Part shown: positions 7,136 through 15,942 of the stretch, in pieces
How the letters are laid out: every line of letters begins with the position of its first letter
Position numbering within the stretch: position 1 is the first letter of the stretch
Source of the DNA: Cytophagaceae bacterium
GTDB taxonomy: Bacteria; Bacteroidota; Bacteroidia; Cytophagales; Cytophagaceae
NCBI GenBank assembly: GCA_029237685.1
Contig: JAQZBV010000001.1
Span: forward strand, 1 to 64,000
Direction: 5' to 3'
Length of the DNA stretch: 64,000 nucleotides
Position numbers and translations under genes: made by a program
Notes under the pieces: model-generated
The model's input: only the letters and a program-made list of their open reading frames with translations
Told to the model about the DNA's origin: nothing
Databases searched by the model: none

Positions 7136-9667
7136 ATGAAGTACTTAACCAGCCTGCCTTGCGGGATGTTGTTTTTTCTATTTTGTATGACCAGTCAAGC
7201 CGCCACACGCACCGTTACCAATACGGCTGACAGTGGGGCGGGAAGTTTCAGAAACGCGCTTTCTGCTTCCAGCAACGGAGACGTGATCCAATTTGGTATT
7301 GCAGGGAGCGGCCCCCATTTAATCTCGCTTACGGCTGTCATTGCTGTTACTCAAAACAATGTCACCATAGACGCCACCACTCAGACGGGTTATAGCTGCG
7401 GCAATCCTGCCATTATCATCGAATTGGGAGGAGCATGGCCTTGCACCTTCACGGTACAGGGAACCGGAAACACCATCAGAGGAATCTCCTTTCGAAACGT
7501 TTTGTTTGCTTTCAATGGTGGCGGCTCTCATACGCTACAGGGTTGCTGGTTTAACCTGAATAACACGGGTACAGCCACATCAGGCAACAACATGGGAAAC
7601 AGCCTCATGACCTTTACCAACTCTACAGGCAATACCATTGGTGGCACCGCTTGCGGGACACGCAATGTTTTTTCTATGGGTGGTGCTACCTATACCTCTG
7701 CAGGTGCCATACGCCTGAATACCGGCTGTAACAACAACAGCTTTATCGGCAATTACTTTGGCACAGATAAAACAGGCATGACCACCATGCTGAATCAAAA
7801 CAGTGACCATATCTTATGGATCACCAACTCTACCGGCATTACACTCGACCAAAATGTGATTTGCGGAGCAAGACCGGCAGGTGCCATAGGAGGCTTTGGC
7901 GTATACACCGACGGCGCGAGCGCCAATGGATTAACCATTACGAATAATAAAATCGGGGTTCGCTCAGACGGCACCGATGGTGGTACCGCATGGGGCAATG
8001 CTTATGGTGGTGTGGCCGTAGAATCGACAACCTGTAATAACTTTACTTTTAATGGAAATATCGTTTGTCAAAATGGATTGGTAGCGGGAGCTGACATTCA
8101 AAAATGCGGCTTGTACGTGTTATCGGCTTGTGCTACGGTAAACATCAGAAATAATTTTGTGGGAGTAACACCAACTTACCAATTGGCCGGCAACTACTTT
8201 ACCGGTATATTCATTAACGGTACATGCAGTGCGGTTACGATTGACAACAATGTGATCGGAGGCAATGGTTATACCTTATCCAATGGCGATGAGTCGCATG
8301 GTCTTTCCCTGGAGCAGGCTTGTACCAACGTGACGATCACCAATAATTACATCGGCACCAACAGCGCCGGTGCTGACCTGGGCAATTATTGTTCGGGTAT
8401 CACCATTTCAGGAGGAAGCAATTATACCCTGCGAAGTAATGTTGTCGGTTTTAACAAAGGTCGGCGTACAACAATTCCTAATGCTTGTATTGTTTTTACC
8501 AGTACAACCGATGTAGTCATACAAGGCAATACATTAGGGGGCTTCACTGCTGCAGGTCCTGCCGGACAAAAGAACCAAGGTGCTCATATTGATGGAGGAG
8601 CCGGAATTTTTATTTCAGGGGCTTCGTCCCGTTTTAGAATCGGTGGAATGAACACGGGAGAACAAAATAGTATTTCTTACAACCGCTCAAGCGGTATTGA
8701 GGTGCAGAATGGCGACTACATCGAGATGCGTTGGAACAGTATGTTTTGCAACGGCTTGAAGGGTATTGATTTGAATTATGGAACAGCACAAGCTGCCAAT
8801 AATAATTTTGGAAGAACAGGCTTGACCATTAATACACCTACAAGCACGACGCCAACCGGTCTCACCGGAACACGTCCTGCAAACAGTATCGTAGACATTT
8901 TCGGGACGGGCTCCTGCGCAAGCAGCGCTTCTTGCATCGCACAATCCGAATACCGCTATACCGGCACTTATACGCCGGCTACCTCAGGTGTCGCGGGAAC
9001 AACCTGGTCCTTTACCTATGGCGCGGCGATGTTCAATGATCTCAGCGGCCTGGCTACGGGTAGCGGTACAGACTGCAACAGCGGCTATTGCAGAACCTCA
9101 GAATTTTCTCCATGTTTTGATAACGTATTGCCGGTAACCCTGGTAAGCTTCACCGCCACATGGACCGGAAGATCCAGTGACTTGCACTGGAAGACGGCGC
9201 AGGAGGTCAATGCCAACCGCTTTGTCATTGAAAGAAGCCAGGACGGCGAACATTTTGTCACCATTGGCACTTTAGCCACCCAAGGGTCTGAAACCCGCGG
9301 TCACGACTACCTTTTCCAAGACGAAGAAGTACCGTCAGGCACCTCGTATTACCGCTTGCGTGAAGAAGACATTGACGGTCAGTTTTTTTACAGCGACATC
9401 AAAGCGGTATTCAGAGACAGTCAGGCATCCTTGTTCATCAGTCCTAATCCCAACAACGGCAGCTTCACTGTGCTGTTAAGCGGACAAACATCAGCCGTGG
9501 AGGTGCAGGTTCACAATGCTTTAGGAACACTCTTGTATCAGACCTCACATCCTGCAGCGAAAGAAATTGTTTTGCCGATCGCGTTGACCGGACAGCATCC
9601 GGGCATGTACATCGTCACAGTGATAAACGAAAAGACGAGCTTATCGTCGAAAATTGTGATAGAATAG
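7136..9667 (+). CDS. Secreted parallel beta-helix protein with T9SS sorting domain
   Basis: This 843-residue protein has a signal peptide (about 1-22, ending SQAA) followed by an ATRTVTNTADSGAGSFRNAL start, a motif typical of surface beta-helix proteins of the CSLREA type. About 550 residues of short Asn/Gly/Thr-rich rungs follow (repeated N-x-I-GG, NNFVG and NNYIG patterns), consistent with a right-handed parallel beta-helix. A fibronectin-like region begins at LPVTLVSFTATW (about 665). The C-terminal ~85 residues (FISPNPNNGSFTVLL to the end) are a type-A T9SS sorting domain. It is predicted to be exported to the cell surface or medium. The ligand, possibly a polysaccharide, is unknown. Related proteins are encoded at 48146 and 52731. 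Confidence 0.88.
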   Translation: MKYLTSLPCGMLFFLFCMTSQAATRTVTNTADSGAGSFRNALSASSNGDVIQFGIAGSGPHLISLTAVIAVTQNNVTIDATTQTGYSCGNPAIIIELGGAWPCTFTVQGTGNTIRGISFRNVLFAFNGGGSHTLQGCWFNLNNTGTATSGNNMGNSLMTFTNSTGNTIGGTACGTRNVFSMGGATYTSAGAIRLNTGCNNNSFIGNYFGTDKTGMTTMLNQNSDHILWITNSTGITLDQNVICGARPAGAIGGFGVYTDGASANGLTITNNKIGVRSDGTDGGTAWGNAYGGVAVESTTCNNFTFNGNIVCQNGLVAGADIQKCGLYVLSACATVNIRNNFVGVTPTYQLAGNYFTGIFINGTCSAVTIDNNVIGGNGYTLSNGDESHGLSLEQACTNVTITNNYIGTNSAGADLGNYCSGITISGGSNYTLRSNVVGFNKGRRTTIPNACIVFTSTTDVVIQGNTLGGFTAAGPAGQKNQGAHIDGGAGIFISGASSRFRIGGMNTGEQNSISYNRSSGIEVQNGDYIEMRWNSMFCNGLKGIDLNYGTAQAANNNFGRTGLTINTPTSTTPTGLTGTRPANSIVDIFGTGSCASSASCIAQSEYRYTGTYTPATSGVAGTTWSFTYGAAMFNDLSGLATGSGTDCNSGYCRTSEFSPCFDNVLPVTLVSFTATWTGRSSDLHWKTAQEVNANRFVIERSQDGEHFVTIGTLATQGSETRGHDYLFQDEEVPSGTSYYRLREEDIDGQFFYSDIKAVFRDSQASLFISPNPNNGSFTVLLSGQTSAVEVQVHNALGTLLYQTSHPAAKEIVLPIALTGQHPGMYIVTVINEKTSLSSKIVIE

Positions 9668-9713
9668 AAAGCTCATTTGAAAAGGCTTTTGTAGATTTGT
9701 CAAAAGCAATTGT

Positions 9714-9908
9714 ATGAACGGCACCATCAGAGCAAACATCCACCCCGGCGCTCGTGTTAAAATCGTATTGAAAAAAGACCAAAAGACCGGCACGCTTACA
9801 GAAGGCATTGTCAAAGATTTGCTCACCAGTGTACCCAAGCACCACCGTGGCATTAAGGTCCGTTTGCAGGACGGGCAGATTGGAAGAGTACAGGAAATTT
9901 TGGAATAA
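9714..9908 (+). CDS. ywbE: YwbE family protein
   Basis: This 64-residue protein matches the small YwbE family along its whole length, including GTIRANIHPGARVKIVLKKDQ near the start and GIVKDLLTSVPKHHRGIKVRL in the middle. The predicted fold is a compact beta-barrel similar to KOW-type domains. The molecular role is unknown. It stands alone, 46 bases after the beta-helix gene. Confidence 0.85.
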   Translation: MNGTIRANIHPGARVKIVLKKDQKTGTLTEGIVKDLLTSVPKHHRGIKVRLQDGQIGRVQEILE

Positions 9909-9990
9909 GCTTACTCTTTGATCAGCGGGTACTGAAATTCTATTTTTTCAAACGCCCTTGGGTGGCATCAAGCATTTGATACTCTTACAA

Positions 9991-11085
9991 ATGACCAATC
10001 AGCATATTTACAGCACACTACTTTCCGAGTTTCCCTACTTCAAAAAACTTGATGTAAAGAAAAGAGAATTGCTGTGTTCGCGTACGGCAGAGTTTATCAA
10101 ACTGACCAAGTTTGTTGGAAAACAAAACCTGGAAGTAACGGATAAAATGAAAATTTTAATCGCAGCATGCTCGCAGCAACTTACACTTTCTTTTAAGAGA
10201 AATTATCTTTACAATCATTTCGAACGGATTCTGGTTTACCCGGAAAAATATTTTTCTCCCTTCTCAAAAACACATAACATCGGAGAAATGAATACTGCCG
10301 GTGTCATCGTTTTCTCCTGGCCGGATTTTTACAACGGAATAAAACTGGACGACAACCGAAACGTAGGTTTGCATGAATTTGCACATGCGCTTGAGTTTAT
10401 AGACATCGCAAACAAAGACACAGACGATCGATTCAGCTATGCGTTAGATAAAGAATTTATGGTGGCTTACGATTACATCAAAAACCGGCCGGAAGAAATT
10501 TTTTTTAGAAGTTATGCCGCCACCAATCGCGCAGAATTTTTTGCTGTAGCTACAGAATACTTCTTCGAGTCACCGGTTGATTTTTCGAGGGCACATCCTA
10601 CTATATATGCCTTGTTTTGTAAAATCTATGGACAAGATCCTCGTCCCTCGCAGGTTTCCTTCGCGCCTTATAGTTCACCGCCAGTGAAAGAGAAAGGAGA
10701 CCTTTGGTTTGGGTATGGTGGTACGGAATCTATTAGCTTCTATGAGGAAGCAATGGTTATTCCTAATGATGCGATCTATAGACTTTTCTATTCTTTATTC
10801 ATGGGGATAAATAAACCAAGGGCAGAAGTAATTTCTTTTGACGATGTGTTTTCAGGAAATGTGACGGGGGATCTCGATTATGATGAGACGATCATTAAGA
10901 GCAGAAGTTATGAGGACAATTTACCTGTTTTGACTTTGCGTTATTATGTTAAAGGAAAAATAGAAAGTGTTAATATTGGCCTCGTTTCTCTTTCAGATAG
11001 AATGTCCTTTTTGCGAAAACTATATATGAAGAAGAAAGTGTGTATTCGCATCAATGGACAAATCAAACGGTTTGAGTTACAATAA
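9991..11085 (+). CDS. M90 (MtfA-like) zinc metallopeptidase with C-terminal extension
   Basis: The product is 364 residues from the ATG chosen here; an upstream in-frame TTG at 9958 would add 11 residues that do not look conserved. The zinc-binding HEFAH motif (H128, E129, H132) and a downstream Glu in NRAEFFAVATEYFFE define a gluzincin-like site as in MtfA. MtfA of enterobacteria interacts with the Mlc repressor, but Bacteroidota do not generally use that circuit, so the substrate here is unknown. The typical family length is about 265 residues. This protein carries an extra ~110-residue C-terminal region with no motif I recognise. No signal peptide is visible, so it is cytoplasmic. Confidence 0.85.
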   Translation: MTNQHIYSTLLSEFPYFKKLDVKKRELLCSRTAEFIKLTKFVGKQNLEVTDKMKILIAACSQQLTLSFKRNYLYNHFERILVYPEKYFSPFSKTHNIGEMNTAGVIVFSWPDFYNGIKLDDNRNVGLHEFAHALEFIDIANKDTDDRFSYALDKEFMVAYDYIKNRPEEIFFRSYAATNRAEFFAVATEYFFESPVDFSRAHPTIYALFCKIYGQDPRPSQVSFAPYSSPPVKEKGDLWFGYGGTESISFYEEAMVIPNDAIYRLFYSLFMGINKPRAEVISFDDVFSGNVTGDLDYDETIIKSRSYEDNLPVLTLRYYVKGKIESVNIGLVSLSDRMSFLRKLYMKKKVCIRINGQIKRFELQ

Positions 11086-11158
11086 ATTCTTAGATTTCTC
11101 AAATAAAATAGAACCCCGTGTGATTTTTTTCTTTTTCTTTACAAAAAACCATAACAAC

Positions 11159-11599
11159 ATGCCTGTTCAGGATTACAAGCACCACGTGCGCTATTATACC
11201 ACCCATCATTTTATCTTTTATCCCGTTGTACTCGGAGCGGCGTCTGTTAGCGCTTACTTTGCCGCTTCTGAACGCAATCAGCACCAATTGCTTTGGACAG
11301 CCATCACAGGCATATTTCTCGTCATGGCCTGGCTGTCTTATATGCTGCGGCAGCATTATGCCCTCAACAATCAAAACCGTATCGTGAGATTAGAAATGCG
11401 CTTTCGCTATTATGTCCTGACCCAGCAAAGATTGGAACCTATTGAAAACAAACTTTCTTTTGGACAGATCGCTTCTTTGCGTTTTGCGTCTGATGAGGAG
11501 TTGCCCGCGTTGGTACAGCGTGCCGTGAATGAAAATCTTTCCGCGGATGAAATTAAAAAATCGATTCATCAATGGCTGCCGGATCATATGAGGGTTTAG
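11159..11599 (+). CDS. DUF6526 family membrane protein
   Basis: This 146-residue protein starts at the ATG at 11159; upstream in-frame codons overlap the peptidase gene and are low-complexity. Two hydrophobic segments (about 18-36 and 42-62) precede a soluble part with RLEMRFRYYVLT and FASDEELPALVQRAV, the layout of DUF6526 proteins. The function is unknown. It lies 73 bases after the peptidase and its end is close to the next membrane-protein gene, so these genes probably form an operon. Confidence 0.75.
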   Translation: MPVQDYKHHVRYYTTHHFIFYPVVLGAASVSAYFAASERNQHQLLWTAITGIFLVMAWLSYMLRQHYALNNQNRIVRLEMRFRYYVLTQQRLEPIENKLSFGQIASLRFASDEELPALVQRAVNENLSADEIKKSIHQWLPDHMRV

Positions 11600-11601
11600 T
11601 C

Positions 11602-12060
11602 ATGGCAAGGGGAAAAAATGCAGGGCTCGTTTTATTCTATTTTATTTTGTCTGGTATACTGACTTGGGGATTCATTGCCCTATCTCCCTTATACATCAGT
11701 GCGGAACAAATGATGTGGTCTGGCGTCATTGCCGGCGGTAAATGGTTGATTCAGCTGGTAGCGGCATTCCTCTTTCTCCAAGAGAAAAAATGGGATTTTA
11801 TGCGACGCATTGGCTTTGTTTGTTTAATAGGATCCGCTTTGCTCATTCCTGCTTACCTTTTACTTGCTGCTGTTGGTTTTGAAACCAGTAACAATTTCCT
11901 GGGAGCATTATTTATTTCTGTAGCTGCGATGATCTTTTTGTATTATAGAGCCGTATTAAAAACAGAAATATCTTTACTTTGGTTAGCTGTATGGTTGCAA
12001 TGTCTGGCTATTGCCATAAGTCTTCAGTTGACTGTAATTTTTAATGTGTGGAATTTTTAA
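11602..12060 (+). CDS. Polytopic membrane protein, unknown function
   Basis: The ATG at 11602 lies two bases after the stop codon of the DUF6526 gene, which argues for coupled translation; an earlier in-frame ATG at 11572 would overlap that gene. The 152-residue product has four to five hydrophobic segments separated by short loops and few charged residues (EKKWDFMRR between segments two and three). No catalytic motif is visible and no family was recognised. Confidence 0.65.
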   Translation: MARGKNAGLVLFYFILSGILTWGFIALSPLYISAEQMMWSGVIAGGKWLIQLVAAFLFLQEKKWDFMRRIGFVCLIGSALLIPAYLLLAAVGFETSNNFLGALFISVAAMIFLYYRAVLKTEISLLWLAVWLQCLAIAISLQLTVIFNVWNF

Positions 12061-12072
12061 CTAAGATGAAAA

Positions 12073-12465
12073 ATGGAAACCATCATTCTAAAACGATTTG
12101 ACAGTCCGGTAGAAGCGAACATCGTCAAGGGATTTCTTGAGTCCAACGATCTGTTTTGCTTTTTACAGGATGAACATTCCATCGGCATGAATCCGCTTTA
12201 TTCCAATGCCTTGGGAGGCATCAAACTAATGGTCAGAGCAGAGGATGAGGAACGTGCGATAGACTTGCTTTCATCCAGCGCCATGGATTATAAGGCACAT
12301 AACACGTGCCCCCAATGCGGTTCTCAGGACATCCATTTTATCACAGAGAAGAAAAACAAGGCCAATTGGTTCTCTATTTTTTTATCCTTGCTTTTGGGAA
12401 GTCCCATGTATGTCAAAAAGAAATACGAGTGCAGCATCTGCAAAAACGTTTTTGAATCCGAATAA
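12073..12465 (+). CDS. DUF2007 domain protein with C-terminal zinc ribbon
   Basis: This 130-residue protein begins with a DUF2007 domain (KRFDSPVEANIVKGFLES, with GGIKLMVRAEDEERAIDLL). It is followed by a four-cysteine zinc-ribbon-like module: CPQCG near residue 79 and CSIC near residue 121, with a hydrophobic stretch of about 20 residues between the pairs (FSIFLSLLLGSPMYV). The arrangement suggests a small metal-binding protein, perhaps membrane-associated. It starts 12 bases after the preceding membrane protein and is probably the last gene of that operon. It shares its first domain with the protein at 1556. Confidence 0.75.
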   Translation: METIILKRFDSPVEANIVKGFLESNDLFCFLQDEHSIGMNPLYSNALGGIKLMVRAEDEERAIDLLSSSAMDYKAHNTCPQCGSQDIHFITEKKNKANWFSIFLSLLLGSPMYVKKKYECSICKNVFESE

Positions 12466-12495
12466 AAACATTCCGTAACAAAGAGGTGCTTAAAC

Positions 12496-14013
12496 TTATT
12501 CTGCCAGCGGCTTCGGCACCAAACGATTGAATAGCGCAAGCTGCTGTGTAATTTCTCGCGACAATTCAGTCGTAAGCGGATCACTGGAGTGCAAACGCCA
12601 CTGCCAGTTGTTGTCCATCGTACCCGGCCTATTCATGATGGCTTCCTGACCTAAACCTAACATGTCTTGCACCGGCCAAATGGCTACCTGCGAAACGGAA
12701 GAGATCGCCTGACGAATAAAATCTTTGTGACAAGAGTCGGCGCTTACCGTTTTATTGAAGTATAGGGAAATAAGGGCTCTTTTTTCATCGTTCACTTCAT
12801 GATCATACCAACCCCTTACAGTATTGTTGTCGTGTGTGCCGGTATACACAATGCCATGAGGCACATGATGGTGCGGACTGTGTATACTTTCAGGGGTATA
12901 TTCAGTAAAAGCGAATTGTAAAATCTTCATACCCGGCAGATGAAATTCATCCATGATGTCCCATACCGGTTGATCAATATCTCCTAAATCTTCCGCGATA
13001 AAAGGTAAATCTTCGTAATGTGTTTTCAATACCTTGAAGAAATCTCTTCCGGGACCTTTCATCCATTTTCCATTTTGCGCGGTAGCTTCTGAAGCATCTA
13101 CTTCCCAAAAGGCAGAGAAGGCACGGAAGTGATCCAGCCGCACGATGTCACACATGTTCAGTGTTTGCTTGATGCGGTTTACCCACCAGATGTATCGGTC
13201 CTTTTTTAATTCACCCCAACGGAAAATAGGCATGCCCCAAAGTTGACCCGTTTCTGAAAACAAATCAGGAGGAACGCCACAGACCTTTGCAGGTCGTTTA
13301 TTCAAATGGAGTTTGAAGTAATTGGGATGCATCCAAACATCGCTGCTGTCATGGCTGACATAAAACGGCATGTCACCGATGAAGCGGATGTTTTTAGTTT
13401 TGCAATAGGCACGTAGTTCATCCAATTGCTTGAAAAAGAGATACTGAAGAACTTTTTCTTTGTAAATTTCCTGTTCCAGGGTACGTGAAATTTTCTTTAA
13501 AGCCAGTGCTTGCCTGTCTCTTATCTCCACTGGCCAGTCTAGCCACCAGCAGTCGTTGTAGTGTTTTTTCAACGCCACAAACAACGCGAAGTCGTTTAAC
13601 CAATGCTTGTTCTTTTTGCAGAAAACCTTAAAATCCGTTTGATCTTGTTTTCCAAAAGTACGGCAAGCTTTTTCGAGCAAAGGTGTTTTGTAAGTAAAAA
13701 CTTTGTGAAATTCTACTTTATGTTCCTCGAATGAGGGCGGTTGAAGATCGCTTGGTTGCAATAATTTATCTTTGACCAGCTTATCAAGACTGATGTACAA
13801 AGGGTTGCCGGCAAAGGCAGACAAACAGCTATAGGGAGAATAACCCCGGCCCGCATCGGTATAATTAAGCGGTAAGGTTTGCCAGAAATGTATGCCGGTA
13901 CGTTCCATAAAATCGGCAAAGGCGTAGGCCGAAGGACCGAAGTCACCGATACCGTGTGGTGTATAAAGGGAAGAAATGTGAAGAATGACTCCACTGCTTC
14001 TTGGTAGATCCAT
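12496..14013 (-). CDS. malQ: 4-alpha-glucanotransferase (amylomaltase)
   Basis: This 505-residue enzyme belongs to glycoside hydrolase family 77, which transfers alpha-1,4-glucan chains between maltodextrins in glycogen and maltose metabolism. Conserved features are the N-terminal RSSGVILHISSLYTPHGIGDFG, the GDMPFYVSHDSSDVW segment, the nucleophile in RLDHFRAF, the acid/base Glu in FIAEDLG and the HDNNT motif. I chose the ATG at 14013 because the family consensus begins there; twelve extra in-frame codons upstream do not resemble the family. It is divergent from cbpA across 239 bases and ends 31 bases from the convergent DUF2007 gene. Confidence 0.95.
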   Translation of the reverse strand: MDLPRSSGVILHISSLYTPHGIGDFGPSAYAFADFMERTGIHFWQTLPLNYTDAGRGYSPYSCLSAFAGNPLYISLDKLVKDKLLQPSDLQPPSFEEHKVEFHKVFTYKTPLLEKACRTFGKQDQTDFKVFCKKNKHWLNDFALFVALKKHYNDCWWLDWPVEIRDRQALALKKISRTLEQEIYKEKVLQYLFFKQLDELRAYCKTKNIRFIGDMPFYVSHDSSDVWMHPNYFKLHLNKRPAKVCGVPPDLFSETGQLWGMPIFRWGELKKDRYIWWVNRIKQTLNMCDIVRLDHFRAFSAFWEVDASEATAQNGKWMKGPGRDFFKVLKTHYEDLPFIAEDLGDIDQPVWDIMDEFHLPGMKILQFAFTEYTPESIHSPHHHVPHGIVYTGTHDNNTVRGWYDHEVNDEKRALISLYFNKTVSADSCHKDFIRQAISSVSQVAIWPVQDMLGLGQEAIMNRPGTMDNNWQWRLHSSDPLTTELSREITQQLALFNRLVPKPLAE

Positions 14014-14252
14014 GAATTGAATGTCAGGTAATAGGCATATGCCTGACAAAATAGTTCAAGAACCATGCAAAGAATGAAAAGCGCTGCAGAAATGGCATAA
14101 GTCTTTATACCATAGAAGAGACAGTGGTATTGGAATAGAAGTTGTAATCTACATGTGGGTATATTATTGCACATCCTCCGATAAGGAAGGAAACAGCATA
14201 ACTTTCTATGCTGCCTAAAAATGAGTACTTTGGTTATAAGAGACAATCACAC

Positions 14253-15140
14253 ATGGAGTTTATTGATTACTACAAGATCCTGGAGTTGAATAAAAGTGCA
14301 ACGGATGCCGACATCAAAAAGGCATACCGAAAGCTCGCACGAAAACACCATCCAGACCTCAACCCCAATGACGCGGCGGCTAAAGCAAAGTTTCAGCAGA
14401 TCAATGAAGCCAACGAAGTATTGAGCGATCCTGAAAAAAGGAAGAAGTACGATACCTATGGCAAAGATTGGCAACACGGCGAAGAATATGAGAAGGCCCG
14501 TCAGCAACAGCAAAGGCAGTACAGTACAAGCGGAGACCAGGGGTATTCGAGTTCTACTGGCGGAGAAGATTTTTCAGATTATTTCGAATCGTTGTTCGGC
14601 GGTGCAGGAAGCAGAAGAGGCACGCGGCCTAAATTTAGAGGACAAGATATCCAGGCAGAATTGCAAATGAGTTTGCGCGATGCGTATACCACCCATCAGC
14701 AAACAATTAAAGTAGATAAGAACATCCGTCTCACCATCGCTGCCGGAGTGGAGAATGGACAGACCATTAAGATCCCTGGCCACGGCGGTCCTGGAGCGAA
14801 CGGCGGCCCAAATGGCGACTTGTATTTGACTTTCAACATTACAAATGATACCAAATTTAAACGCGACGGCAATGACCTATTCGCAACGGTAGAAATTGAT
14901 TTATACACGGCTTTGCTGGGTGGAGAATTGATGGTAGACACCTTTGACGGAAAAGCGAAACTGACGGTGAAGGAAGAAACACAAAACGGTACGAAAGTAA
15001 AATTGAAAGGCAAAGGATTTCCGGTGTATAAGAAAGAAGGGGAATTCGGTGATTTGTACCTGACCTATCAAGTCAAGCTACCGACTAATCTCACAGAAGA
15101 AGAAAAGGAATTATTCAGAAAGCTGGCCAACAGAAAGTAA
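14253..15140 (+). CDS. cbpA: CbpA-like DnaJ-family co-chaperone
   Basis: The product is 295 residues from the ATG at 14253; upstream codons to 14208 are not J-domain sequence. The J domain (about 3-70) contains the HPD motif (residues 33-35), needed to stimulate DnaK ATPase. A Gly/Ser/Gln-rich linker (about 75-120) leads to two substrate-binding beta domains. There is no CxxCxGxG zinc finger, which distinguishes CbpA from DnaJ. The family binds unfolded clients and hands them to DnaK. The stop codon is one base from the next start (cbpM), so translation is probably coupled. Confidence 0.93.
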   Translation: MEFIDYYKILELNKSATDADIKKAYRKLARKHHPDLNPNDAAAKAKFQQINEANEVLSDPEKRKKYDTYGKDWQHGEEYEKARQQQQRQYSTSGDQGYSSSTGGEDFSDYFESLFGGAGSRRGTRPKFRGQDIQAELQMSLRDAYTTHQQTIKVDKNIRLTIAAGVENGQTIKIPGHGGPGANGGPNGDLYLTFNITNDTKFKRDGNDLFATVEIDLYTALLGGELMVDTFDGKAKLTVKEETQNGTKVKLKGKGFPVYKKEGEFGDLYLTYQVKLPTNLTEEEKELFRKLANRK

Positions 15141-15141
15141 T

Positions 15142-15438
15142 ATGGAAAAGGAAGCACTCATCTCTATTCAACAAGTTTGTACGCATTATAACATTGCGGT
15201 TTCTTTTTTTGACTCTTTGCAGGAATACGGTTTAATTGAAGTCGTCACCGTAGAAGAGGTTCAGTTTATTCCGGTAAACAAAATCAAGGAACTGGAGAAA
15301 ATCTGGCACATGCACGACGAACTGGAAATCAACTTACCGGGCATAGAAGCCATCACACATTTGTTGCAGCAAATGGAAAGCATGCAGGAAGAGTTGAATA
15401 GATTAAGAAATAGTTTGAACCGTTACCGCGAAGAATAA
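15142..15438 (+). CDS. cbpM: CbpM-like chaperone modulator
   Basis: This 98-residue protein has the MerR-like helix-turn-helix fold of CbpM: an N-terminal domain with ISIQQVCTHYNIAVSFFDSLQEYGLIEV followed by a helical, coiled-coil C-terminus (LLQQMESMQEELNRLRNSL). In Escherichia coli CbpM binds the J domain of CbpA and blocks its activity. Here it lies one base after cbpA and one base before the SET-domain gene, so it should be made together with both. No independent promoter is visible. Confidence 0.88.
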   Translation: MEKEALISIQQVCTHYNIAVSFFDSLQEYGLIEVVTVEEVQFIPVNKIKELEKIWHMHDELEINLPGIEAITHLLQQMESMQEELNRLRNSLNRYREE

Positions 15439-15439
15439 T

Positions 15440-15889
15440 ATGCCGGCACCTTCAGATTTTTCATTAGAACAGGAAGCAGAATTTTTAGAAGTCAGAGCAT
15501 CACAAATCCCGGATTCTGGCAAGGGATTATTTTTATTGAAAGAAAAAAAGAAAGGCGAAGTCGTAGCTTTATTCAGAGGTGAAGTACTGACTTATGAAGC
15601 AGCGGAACTCAGAGCACTTAGGCATGAGGACGGATACTTTATTAATATGTCCAACGGTACCATCTTAGATTCTATGCCAGTAGAATGTTTTGCGAAATAT
15701 GCCAACGACGCACACGGTCTGGGAAAAACGAAATTCAAAAGCAATACTGAAATTCAACTCAGCGGAAAACCGGACCTGGTTTATCTGATCGCTTTGCGCG
15801 ACATTAAGGCCGGAGAAGAAATTTTTACCAGTTACGGAAGAAAGTACTGGAAGAACTTTAAATCAAAAATGAAAACAACAAATCAATAG
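15440..15889 (+). CDS. SET-domain protein (putative protein lysine methyltransferase)
   Basis: The 149-residue product is essentially one SET domain, the S-adenosylmethionine-dependent lysine methyltransferase fold. Visible elements are SGKGLF (26-31), the KYANDAHG segment (86-93) where the canonical NHS motif lies, SNTEI (101-105), and GEEIFTSYG (125-133), which carries the E-x-x-x-x-Y element with the catalytic-site tyrosine. The histidine of the canonical NHS is changed (NDA), so methyl-donor binding may differ. There is no signal peptide. Its gene is one base after cbpM in the cbpA-cbpM unit. Inference: the substrate may be a chaperone or ribosomal protein, but nothing in the sequence proves it. 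Confidence 0.82.
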   Translation: MPAPSDFSLEQEAEFLEVRASQIPDSGKGLFLLKEKKKGEVVALFRGEVLTYEAAELRALRHEDGYFINMSNGTILDSMPVECFAKYANDAHGLGKTKFKSNTEIQLSGKPDLVYLIALRDIKAGEEIFTSYGRKYWKNFKSKMKTTNQ

Positions 15890-15893
15890 TGGC

Positions 15894-15936
15894 ATTATAA
15901 ATGGAATGTCTTGCTCAAAGACATTCCATTTATAAT
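15894..15936. terminator. Bidirectional terminator after SET gene
   Basis: An 18-bp perfect stem (ATTATAAATGGAATGTCT and its complement) with a 7-base loop lies between the convergent SET and CHAT genes, six bases before the CHAT stop codon. Confidence 0.8.
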
Positions 15937-15942
15937 CTCCAT

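Noticed and set aside
13713-14246. 177-codon minus-strand frame overlapping the start of malQ
   Set aside because: It overlaps the well-conserved N-terminus of MalQ out of frame; the upstream part covers the divergent promoter region.
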